Origin: Dermacentor variabilis
Taxonomy: Eukaryota; Arthropoda; Arachnida; Ixodida; Ixodidae
Direction: 5' to 3'
Assembly: GCF_050947875.1 (NCBI RefSeq)
Contig: NC_134576.1
Location: 54,564,255 to 54,628,254 of the forward strand
Length of the DNA: 64,000 bases
Under the pieces are notes generated by a model. That model had not been told where the DNA came from, made no database searches, and was given only the letters and a program-made list of their open reading frames with translations. Both the position numbers and the translations under genes were made by a program. Positions 55,291-64,000 of this stretch are shown one piece after another. Each line of letters begins with the position of its first letter. The first letter of the stretch is position 1.

Positions 55291-58200
55291 TTCAAGATTC
55301 ACGTGTTTCATAGCGCAGCTCTCAAGCCCTCACCACACGTACGCTTGCCAACGCGTGCCCACGCATGCGCAGACCGTGCGGCGCGGCTCCTACGCGTCGA
55401 AACCCAGCGCGATCTCGGTGAATTAACAGCTGCTGTCTGTTATCGCGCGCTTGGAGTGCATCTCGTCAGCTCACGTGGCTACGCAGCTTCGGCGCACGAC
55501 ATTCAACTGTCGATGAAGCGGATTTAGTTCATGCAAGAAAGTGCTTAATCTTTGCTTTGTGTGCTGACATAATAGCTATAACGATATAAGAATTACGTTT
55601 ACAGATATCGAACCATTTTGAAACACTGTCAATAACAAAGTACGAAGTGGCGTCTTCCAAAGCGTCTGTAAGTTACCCCAGCGAACGCGTGCTGTCGCGC
55701 GCATAGAAGCGCGTATTTGTAAATGCAAACCAACATTCCTCGCGAGGCGCGGCAGGCGCGTAGACGCGAGCTTGCGCGCGTCCGCTATCGTGCGTGTGGT
55801 CTGTGCTTTAGGCGCCCCTTCCTGCGTTGAGCGTCGGCGTGCTCCGGCGTCGTAGCTCGTAACCCATCGAACGAGCACAGCGAAAGATGAAAGTGAACGT
55901 GGAGCGCAGCGGGAGATGAGAGAGGGTGACGATGAAAGTGGAGGAAGCGGCTACAGTGAAATCATGAGGCGGAAAGCGGAGGAGGAACGGAGGAGAAACG
56001 GCCTGCGCATGCGCTGAGCAGCCGGCGGCCACGCCATATAGAAAGGATTCCACAAGAGCGGGCACTCCCGTAGAGCCCAGCGGCAGAATTGACCGCAGCG
56101 CACCGAGCAATAACTGAACCACACTTCCGGTTACGGTGTTGGCGCGCACGTATTGAACGCTAGCTGAAACGCGTTACGCCAGCTAGCTGCGCTGATCGTA
56201 GCGGCATTTTTGTTCCTTCTACCGCTCACCACCGCGCGGTCTTGGTGCGGAATCATTTCATTAAGTAAAACTTTGCAGACGATCTTTACAAGCCTCCATC
56301 GAATGTGCACCGTGTAACTTCATAGAGAAGATGCAAGACGCCTTGTGTAACGAGGACATATTTATTTTACTCTATATAAATGCTCGTACCGGGTTTTTTG
56401 TGCATTCATACAACGTTGTGCCACGAGGTAAGCAGCTATAGTTCGCGTACGAAGCTCCACCGGACGACGTCAGCTGAAGAAAAATTACATTACAAGCATG
56501 TTTCATTTTGGTATTAACATATTATAGGAATAGTGCGTACAGAGGAGAAACGTGTGAAAGTGGTGAATGGGTGGCATTACAAACAAGAGCAATGCGCTTT
56601 TACATACATGGCGTAGGAAATACCCGACTCATCACAGACAATACCGCACATATCACGAGAACATCCGATTTCTAAGCATTCCGCCATTCCCGGGCCTCAT
56701 TTCCTGCCCTTTACGAGCACAAATAAACGGGCGACTGCGCGTTTCCGAAAGAACTTGGGTTCAACAGACGCGATAGTACGCTACCTATGCACAGAGGTGG
56801 CCACAACACAGGCTCTCAAACAGACCATGCTGAACGCTCGCAGAATTCCTTCTACTCGCACTCAAGACAAATGTTTGGGTGCAATGCCTGTTTTCAGTCG
56901 CTCAGAAGACAGGATTTTCGAGTTACAAGTTCCTTGTGTTTGAGCTCATCGGCGTTATCTTTTGCGCGTCCTGCCGGCGCAAGCAACACAATCCCGTGTT
57001 ATCACTCTTGACAATGGCGCGTCGTGTTTTCGACAAGCGTGAGTGCCGAAAGAAGGTGTATGTTGTTGCAAGGCCACAAAATGCGTTGCGAACTTGTCTC
57101 ACTAAGATTCAATACGCGCCAAAATGAATGCGGCACCACGGCCGAGCTGCTTTTCGCTAACTTCGTCACAACACAAGGCACGCCGAGCCATGCCTAAAAA
57201 CTACCGAAATTAGCGAGAATATTGTGCGATTCACAGAAAGCATCGCAGCCGTCTCCCAGTTGGAGTCATTAACTCAAATTAACTGCCGCAGCACGGCTGA
57301 GCTTTTTTTCGGTAACTGCGTCATAAGTCATATGTTCCGTGCGGTAAGCCTAAATTTCTCGAAATGCGTCGCAGACTGTCAAACAAAATTTCTCGCCTTG
57401 CCGTAGTCGAATTGTGCAGTGGTGCCGTGTCGAAGTGCAGAAGGAAGGCAAGAATACGCCGGGAGCCCCCCCAAAAAACGAGGCTAAATAAGAAAAAAGG
57501 AAAGAAAGGCAGACGGGTCGCCGAACAGGTCAACGCTCACATGCGCAGCCGGCCTCGCTCGCGTCGACGGCGTGTCTGACGCATGACGCATGCACCTGGC
57601 GCGTCATTCGCCTGTCGCTAGGTAACGTAGGGAAAGTAAGTCGCAAAATATAGCTTAATTTATGCGCACATATAGTTAGTTTTGCCGGGAAAGAATAAAA
57701 AATAAAATAAAACGGTGTCTGGTAAATTCCTTTAAAAAAATTTTTTTCCCCGACGCTCGCGGCAGCCAACGGCCGAGATTAACACTGGCGTGACGTATTT
57801 CCTGTTTTCAGTTTTCGCCGAGTGTTCCCTCTTGTTGAAATTCGTTCCCTGCGGCGACGGCATCTGCAGCCTGGTGGGCGATCTGGTCTGCGCTTCCGAG
57901 GGGAGGTGGGGAGGGCTACGTTCGTCCGGGGCGTCAGCTACTGAGGCCAATGTGCGGTACCGGCGTGTGTGAAGGGGATCACAGCTCCTGCAAGGGGCGA
58001 TGGCGAGCGGCTGTGACGCTCCCTTAGATGCTGTCTCCGTTAACACTGGGTCCACGTCTCATCCGCGACGAATGGCCGCCCTCGTCCTTGGTGGAACGAA
58101 CACGTGAGAAGAAAAGCGTAGTGCCATGAAAGGTTGGCTTCGCGATGACGATGGCTACGATATAGCGCCACAGTAGCGCACGCCGTCTGGATGGAAACAA

Positions 58201-58314
58201 AGCGCTGCGTGAGCGGAGGTCTGTCTGCGGCGGCTTCTGTGAATCGCGCCCGTGCGTCACCCACGTGCTGTCTCGCGACCTCCTGATTAGCGAGGCAGTC
58301 GCGCCACATTTCGT
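55291..58314. other. Sequence without supported gene
   Basis: GC-rich patches at 55340-56160 and 57780-58260 have parallel open frames on several strands but no motif. No M13 terminal exon is present. Confidence 0.4.
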
Positions 58315-58323
58315 TCAGTTTGC

Positions 58324-58560
58324 AATTAATAATATTTGGGGTTTTACGTGCCAAAACCACTTTCTGATTATGAGGCACGCCGTAGTGGAGGACTCCGGAA
58401 ATTTTGACCACCTGGGGTTCTTTAACGTGCACCTAAATCTAAGCACACGGGTGTTTTCACATTTCGCCCCCATCGAAATGCGGCCGCCGTGGCCGGGATT
58501 CGATCCCGCGACCTCGTGCTCAGCAGCCTAACACCATAGCCACTGAGCAACCACGGCGGG
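58324..58560 (-). mobile_element. Ruka SINE (full length) with about 13-bp target duplication
   Basis: Nearly identical to the copy at 6508-6739. TCAGTTTGC(A/G)ATT flanks it at 58315-58327 and 58561-58573, the left copy overlapping the A/T tail. Confidence 0.92.
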
Positions 58561-58816
58561 TCAGTTTGCGATTCGCCGCACGAGATGGATTATCCGCGAT
58601 AGCTACGCTACTCACAGTGTTCTCTCCCTAATATAAACCGTGTACCTATGTAAATAATTGTAATACAAAATATTGACACACGAAATGAACGCACGCATAG
58701 AGCTGCGCTCAAATATCGCTTAGGGAGTTTCGTAATCGCCCGTGAAATTTTTTTCTATGGGAGGGTGGGTGAGTGGAGGGGGGGGGGGCACAAGTTCGCC
58801 CACTAAATAATTAAAT

Positions 58817-59062
58817 TCGCCTGCCGTGGTGGCATAGCGGCTATGGTGTTGCGCTGCTAAGCACGAGGTCGCGGGATCAGATCCCGGCGTGGCGGGCGCA
58901 TTTCGACGGGGACTAAGTGCAAAAACTCCGCTGTCCCGTGCATTGGGGGCACGTTAAAAGATCCCCTGGTGACAAAAATTATTCCACAGTCCTCCACTAC
59001 GGTGTACCTCTTTATGAAGTCTTTATTTTGGCGTGTAAAAGCCCAGAATTCAAAGATTTAAA
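58817..59062 (+). mobile_element. Ruka-related SINE, second subfamily, full length
   Basis: tRNA-like head (CTGCCGTGGTGGCATAGCGG, box B GGGATCAGATCCCGG), then GGGGGCACGTTAAAAGATCC, and the ending GTGTAAAAGCCCAGAATTC. It shares architecture with Ruka but has its own diagnostic positions, also present at 52625-52775. Confidence 0.82.
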
Positions 59063-61077
59063 CCCGTGATTTTCAGTTCTTTTACTGTCTGGTTCCTCAC
59101 CCTGCGCTAAACGTGCCAGTATTGTTGGCGTGTAGTAGGGTCTTGGCGTTAGCGAATCATAGACGGCGTAAGAATTCTGATGATTTGGTTGTGAACTTCT
59201 TGGACAGATACAATTTGAGCATTATATGAGGTGTTTTCTTTCTCGTTAACAGAATTTTTAAATCTAACCTGTCACATGTACTACAATTCTACTTATTCAG
59301 CTAGATTACTCTCAGACGCAGACATTGTTTGCACAAAGAAATGACTGTGAATGTTCCAATAATTAACGCATTTTTTCTTATTAAATATTAAGCTATTTAC
59401 TGCACTCAGCACATCGCAATTTCCGAAGTGTAGTGGGTGAATTTCAATGTCATATCAATTCAGAACGAATTCTGAGGATGACACCAGTTTCGAGAAATGC
59501 GTTCCTGAATTTTGCGACGAAATCCATTGGTGTTCCAGTAACTTTTGAGCTTCACTGCATTAAATGTCGTTTTGTTAAATGTAAGTGTAACAACAGTGCA
59601 TTTTTACGGCAAGTTTGATTGCGCATATCTCAAAATTGGTGGTAGTTTCAAAATTCATTCCAAGTGGATATATGTTGTAAGATCCCTGGCTTCACTTCTT
59701 GTATTGCTGCAGTTCGCTACAGTAATTATTTGAAAAGGTAATTAGTGAAGTTTCGTGAATTAGCCGATTCCGCATGTCAATTGGCAGTGTATATATCATG
59801 TACACCTCTTCGCGTGCTAAATGCCACAGCTAATTTTTAAAAACGTTTCTTAACGTTAAAGTAAATGACCTGGTAAATGTTTAAATGTAAATGTGTAATA
59901 TTGTAGTGAACAAGAACAATGGTAAGTAAGTGTAAATAAATTAAAATGAAGACGAAGTTGTAAAGTATCACAATATTTTATCTTATCGCAGAATAGTATA
60001 AAATCGATCACAGCATAAGGGAAATGAATTGCCTACAAACACAAGGAAAAATGTCCTGTAATTTATCCAAGAGCACCCTACTGAATGAAAATAAAAACGG
60101 GCACAATGAACTATGTCGTATTCTATCCGTATTATGTACGTGTATTTAACCCTGTTTTAAATTTCAAACGATCCTACGATTTTCATTGAGTTGTAGTGTT
60201 CTTCACATTGATATGGAAATGAATTGTACATCTGAAGCTTACGCCTTTGGGCTGCAAGACTTGAGCGAAAAGAGCGCAATATAACCGGACGTGAGAAAAG
60301 GTCAGCACCCTTGTCTTTCCTTTTTTCAGGTGCTGTTATGTTGAGCATCTTTAGCTCGATTTATTTGCAGTTACTTTACGGTAGTTAGTTTGGACTGTCA
60401 AAAAAATAAAAGCCATTCAGCGCAATTCTAGTTGTAGTGTAGATCGTAAGGTTGTGATCAGCGTTCTTCACAAGATATTCCTCAAAAATCTATAATAAAA
60501 TAGATTAGTTTTTTTAGGTAGTCATTTGTATTTGAGGAGTGCTGCAGTTGTTACGCCATTTTCGTATTTATGTCAGCAATGGAATCATCATGATAGAGCC
60601 CAGTTAAGGCCCAAGGAAATGTAGAACAAACTTGGCGAAAGAAAATGGGCAGAGAATATAGTTCCCATGGATTCTAAATTTCGTTCATGTGAAGAGACTG
60701 CAAGTTTAGTTTTGGGGGCACTCTTCGGTAACACGCTGGCATTACACCAATTAATTAGGCAAATTATTCCTATTGTACCAAAAACACAACTAGCCCCCGG
60801 ACAGAGCCCTGAGGCGCTCCAATATTTGAGGTCTTGTGCAGGATGTAAACATTAGAAATGGAAGCAACGGGCGCCGTTTATTAGTAGCGAAAACACTGGA
60901 ACACATATGACGATTTTCCTCGAGCATAGTGAAATAGATATTATAATGTGTGCTATCGGATTTCTTTGTTAGTTTAATAAAAGTTGCCATGCAAATGATT
61001 TTTTATTCATTTACTTTCTCTTGAATGATACGGAGGCTGCAACCGAATTTTCGCCGCCATCGTTACCGTGATGTTCA

Positions 61078-61079
<2 letters not shown>
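59063..61079. other. AT-rich sequence without supported gene
   Basis: Only open frames of about 60 codons, no motif. Markedly more AT-rich than its surroundings. Confidence 0.4.

Positions 61080-61138
<59 letters not shown>
61080..61138. repeat. (AT)n microsatellite beside a Ty3/gypsy end
   Basis: About 29 uninterrupted units. The minus-strand Ty3/gypsy element ends within 2-3 bp of it. Confidence 0.97.
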
Positions 61139-61144
<6 letters not shown>

Positions 61145-61306
61145 CGGTTAACGTTAAACCGGCTTTATTTAAGGGACGAAATTGATGGTGAAGTCAAGAT
61201 GGCGTCCCGAGGCTGCACCAACTAACCTCTTCTTTCTCTTCTCCTCGCCCGGCTCATGCCGTAGCAATCCCCGGTTGCCAGACGAAGCCCGCTGGGCAAG
61301 TCCAAA

Positions 61307-62509
61307 TCACTCGGAAAGCGTAGGGTGAAACCGCTTAAGACGGGCAACATGTACTAACTGGGTCCGGCTAGACCGACGACCAGCGGACGTCAAGTGTGCC
61401 ACCACGTACGTCAAGTCACTCAAGCGATCTACAGTGACGAATAGGCCCGTGTACCGGGGTAAAAACTTTTCACATAAGCCACGTTTACGTCCCGGAGTCC
61501 ACAACCACACAAAGTCTCCTTTAGCGTACGAGACGGACTGGTGTCGGCTGTCATAGCGCTCTTTCGATCGGTGTTGCGATGCCACAGTACGAAGACGAGC
61601 GATACGCCGGGCTTCTTCGGCAAGACAAAGCGTCTTAGCAACAGAGTACTCGCTGTGAAAGTCAAATGGTAGTATAGTGTCAATGCAGTTTAGCGGTGAA
61701 CGTGCGTAAAGGAGATAAAAAGGACTGTAATCGGTCGTCTCATGCTTTGCAGTATTATAAGCATAGGTGATGAAGGGGAGTACGTCATCCCAGTCCTTGT
61801 GATCGGAAGATACGTACATGGCCAGCATGTTCGTTAGAGTTCTGTTCGTACGTTCTACAAGCCCATTTGTCTGAGGGTGATAAAGCGTTGAATGACGGAA
61901 CTGCGAACTGCAGAGACGAAGCATTTCTTCTACGGCGTCCGCAACGAACTGACGACCGCGATCGCTAATGATGACACGGGGGGGACCATGTTGAAGAATA
62001 ATGAATCGAAGCAAAAACGGTGCAACGCACGCAGCTGTTGAAGATGGTACGGCCGCCGTTTCCGCGTAACGGGTCAGATGGTCGACACATACGATCACCC
62101 ATGGGTTGTCGTTAGATGTTCGGGGAAATGGGCCCAGAAGATCGATACCCACTTGTTCAAATGGCAGGCGAGGCGGGGGCAGAGGTTGGAGAAGACCTGG
62201 CGGAGCGGTCGTAGGGCGCTTGTAGCGTTGATATTGTTCGCAACTGGCGACGTAGTTCTTGACTGTGTCCCGAATTCTGGGCCAGTAAAAACGCTCCTGT
62301 GTCCGGTTCAAAGTTCTGATGAATCCTAGATGGCCAGAGGTCACATCGTCGTGCATGGCTCTCAGTATGTCCGTTCGCAGACTCTGCGGCACCACCAGAA
62401 GGAAGCGTGCGCTTTTAGCCGAATAATTGGTCTTGTAAAGCAGGCCGTCACGGACACAAAATCGACCAGTGGCTCCAGGACGCGATGCGGCTACAAATAG
62501 AGGTTCCAA
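61307..62509 (-). CDS. Ty3/gypsy integrase
   Basis: A 400-codon open frame. The zinc-binding region reads HDDVTSGHLGFIRTLNRTQE ... SCEQYQRYK, where the last ligand of H-H-C-C is Tyr instead of Cys. The core has D (VGIDLLGPF), D (IISDRGRQF) and E (LVERTNRTL) in place. The C-terminal part includes YAKGDFVWLWTPGRKRG, KFLPRYTGLF and RTQLVHVARLKRF, the GPY/F-like module. Ends SE-stop at about 61307. Confidence 0.88.
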   Translation of the reverse strand: MEPLFVAASRPGATGRFCVRDGLLYKTNYSAKSARFLLVVPQSLRTDILRAMHDDVTSGHLGFIRTLNRTQERFYWPRIRDTVKNYVASCEQYQRYKRPTTAPPGLLQPLPPPRLPFEQVGIDLLGPFPRTSNDNPWVIVCVDHLTRYAETAAVPSSTAACVAPFLLRFIILQHGPPRVIISDRGRQFVADAVEEMLRLCSSQFRHSTLYHPQTNGLVERTNRTLTNMLAMYVSSDHKDWDDVLPFITYAYNTAKHETTDYSPFYLLYARSPLNCIDTILPFDFHSEYSVAKTLCLAEEARRIARLRTVASQHRSKERYDSRHQSVSYAKGDFVWLWTPGRKRGLCEKFLPRYTGLFVTVDRLSDLTYVVAHLTSAGRRSSRTQLVHVARLKRFHPTLSE

Positions 62510-62668
62510 ACTAATATCATTTTCCTGCTCTGCTTTGAAAGTAATTGAGTCTGGGAATGTAGAAGAAATGGGAGCGAAACAGTCATCAAAATTGTCTTCG
62601 TCACATTCCGTCGTCGTCAGAGGAAGGCGGGAGAGACAGCCCGCATCTGTGTGGCGACGCCCGGACTT

Positions 62669-63166
62669 CTATGAAATAACTAAGTCGTACTCCTGCAGTC
62701 GAAGAGCCCAACGTGCCAGTCTTCCACTCAGGTCACGGAGATTCACCAACCAGCATAACGCGTGGTGGTCAGTAACGATAGTGAACGGGCGTCCGTAGAT
62801 ATAAGGCCGAAATTTGCGGACAGCGAAAACAGCTGCCAAGCATTCTTGCTCGGTCACAGTGTAATTGCGTTCCGCCTTGGTCAAAGAGCGACTAGCATAA
62901 GCCACAACGTGTTCAGTTCCTTGATGACGTTGCACTAGTACAGCACCGATGCCGATGCCGATGCCACTGGCATCAGCGTGCACTTCCGTAGGTGCGGATG
63001 CATCGAAGTGACGCAATATGGGCCCTGGCGTGAGTAGAAATTTTAGCTGGCGGAACGCGTCGTCGCAAGCCGATGTCCAGTTGAAAGGGACGGCTTTTTG
63101 GAGAAGACATGTTAGGGGTACACCACGTCGGCGAATGTTGGGGCGAAGCGACGGAAATACGAGCAC
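62669..63166 (-). pseudogene. Ty3/gypsy RNase H, frameshifted and with premature stop
   Basis: Contains [68 protein letters not shown] and [12 protein letters not shown] six-base repeat (GATGCC in plus-strand reading, about 62947-62965) lengthens the GIGIGIG stretch by in-frame duplication. A TAG ends the frame after YDLVIS, just before a KSGRRHTDAG continuation in the same frame. Confidence 0.82.
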
Positions 63167-63978
63167 AGGCCCAAGAAGCTCCTTAACTCCCGCACTGACT
63201 TCGGTGCTTCGAAGGAGCTGACTGCCTCAATCTTCCGTGGATCTGGCCTCACGCCGTTTTTGTCGACCAGATGCTCAAGTACTAACGTCTCGGTTTCCCC
63301 GAAACGACATTTCTTGGAATTTAGGATCAAGCCGGCTTGTTTGACACAATCCAGAACGAGGCTGAGACGGCTGTTATGCTCACTCAATGTGCTGCCAAAA
63401 ATAACCACGTCATCGAGGTAGCACAAACAAATTTCCCATTTAAGTCCTCGGAGGATAGTATCCATGAATCGTTCGAATGTTGCTGGCGCGTTACAAAGGC
63501 CGAACGGCATAACGTTAAATTCATAAAGACCGTCTGGTGTCACGAAGGCCGTTTTCTCCTTATCGTCTGGGTGCATGGGTATCTGCCAATACCCTGATCG
63601 CAAATCCAGTGATGAAAAGTAGGCAGCGGAATGTAGACAATCGATGACATCATCAATTCTAGGAAACAGATACACATCCTTTTTGGTGACCGCATTCAGT
63701 TTCCTGTAATCAACGCAAAACCGCCACGATCCATCCTTCTTCTTTCCTAAGATTACTGGTGCTGCCCACGGACTAGAGGACTCTTGAACAACACTTTTCC
63801 GCAGCATGTCTTTCACCTGTTCAGCAATGACTGTCCTCTCTGTTGAAGAAACGCGGTAAGGCTTTTGCCGAATGGGGTGCGCAGATCCGGTGTCAATTCT
63901 ATGGTGAGCACGAGAACGCGGGAGCGAAGCCTGCTTGTCGCCTTGTGTGAAATCGAACACAGAAAGGTGTGCCCACAA
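63112..63978 (-). CDS. Ty3/gypsy reverse transcriptase (partial)
   Basis: A 288-codon open frame with the RT signatures: [69 protein letters not shown] and an intact catalytic box CYLDDVVIF. The thumb/connection region ends [21 protein letters not shown] frameshift at about 63112-63166 separates it from RNase H. The N-terminal RT and upstream domains are off the window. Confidence 0.88.
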   Translation of the reverse strand: MWAHLSVFDFTQGDKQASLPRSRAHHRIDTGSAHPIRQKPYRVSSTERTVIAEQVKDMLRKSVVQESSSPWAAPVILGKKKDGSWRFCVDYRKLNAVTKKDVYLFPRIDDVIDCLHSAAYFSSLDLRSGYWQIPMHPDDKEKTAFVTPDGLYEFNVMPFGLCNAPATFERFMDTILRGLKWEICLCYLDDVVIFGSTLSEHNSRLSLVLDCVKQAGLILNSKKCRFGETETLVLEHLVDKNGVRPDPRKIEAVSSFEAPKSVRELRSFLGLCSYFRRFAPTFADVVYP

Positions 63979-64000
63979 AACTTGTGCGAGAGCGTGACGC

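Larger units (their letters stand above)
61141..64000 (-). mobile_element. Ty3/gypsy element, 3' two-thirds (runs off the window)
   Basis: Minus-strand RT, RNase H and integrase in Ty3/gypsy order. The 3' end lies close to an (AT)n tract at 61080-61138. The terminal ~110 bp (61141-61255, with AAATAAAGCC and ending CGCAACA) is probably the LTR or 3' UTR. gag and protease lie beyond the window. Coding sequence is much less decayed than in the 27-33 kb elements. Confidence 0.85.

Overview
This is eukaryotic, intron-rich, repeat-dense DNA and almost certainly comes from a hard tick (probably Metastriata). The main pointer is at least five clear copies of a tRNA-headed SINE that I recognise as Ruka, first described in Rhipicephalus, several with intact target-site duplications. 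The window also holds Penelope-like elements with GIY-YIG remnants, RTE-like and other LINE fragments, Ty3/gypsy elements, and genes of the M13 (neprilysin) family, which is expanded in ticks. No bacterial, viral or CRISPR-type locus was seen.

Host genes. Two plus-strand M13 metallopeptidase-family genes are only partly visible. Gene A (about 7.7-15.3 kb) has a membrane-anchor exon (7731-8074), a short exon (9759-9909) and a large terminal exon (13680-15332). All junctions are GT-AG with matching phases. Its predicted ectodomain keeps the M13 fold landmarks and cysteines but lacks both zinc-site motifs (HExxH and ExxxD), so it looks like a pseudo-peptidase. Gene B (about 41.9-53.2 kb) has a start-codon exon (41931-42232) and a 76-bp exon (46990-47065), which encode a Ser/Thr/Pro-rich cytosolic tail. 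These lead in phase into paralogues of the first two A exons (50627-50970 and 53053-53203). The terminal exon of B is not in the 10.8 kb that follow, and the 5' exons of A are not seen in the 7.7 kb that precede. A block of about 3 kb (7.4-10.4 kb and 50.4-53.7 kb) is duplicated. Its exons are of identical length and better conserved than its introns.

Mobile DNA. 6.2-7.1 kb: Penelope-like 3' end split by a Ruka copy. 11.9-13.3 kb: Penelope-like copy with an inverted reverse-transcriptase segment, inside the last intron of gene A. 21.1-21.5 kb and 24.4-24.9 kb: LINE 3' ends. 22.7-23.8 kb and 41.0-41.7 kb: a related pair of LTR-like sequences. 27.2-33.9 kb: a Ty3/gypsy copy inserted into the reverse transcriptase of an older copy of the same family, with a 5-bp target duplication. 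33.9-37.9 kb (minus): a decayed LINE whose ORF1 carries an SGNH-esterase-like domain and whose endonuclease and RT catalytic residues are lost. 38.1-38.5 kb: a MITE-like element with 36-bp terminal inverted repeats. 49.7-50.2 kb and 54.4-55.3 kb: inverted copies of a second tRNA-headed repeat flanking the duplicated M13 exons. 61.1-64.0 kb (minus): a younger Ty3/gypsy element beside an (AT)n tract.

The rest is intronic or intergenic sequence with degenerate repeats, microsatellites and several palindromes with little or no spacer, including a perfect 68-bp one at 5122-5189. The reading was by eye. Splice sites are inferred from GT-AG, phase and family alignment, without transcripts.
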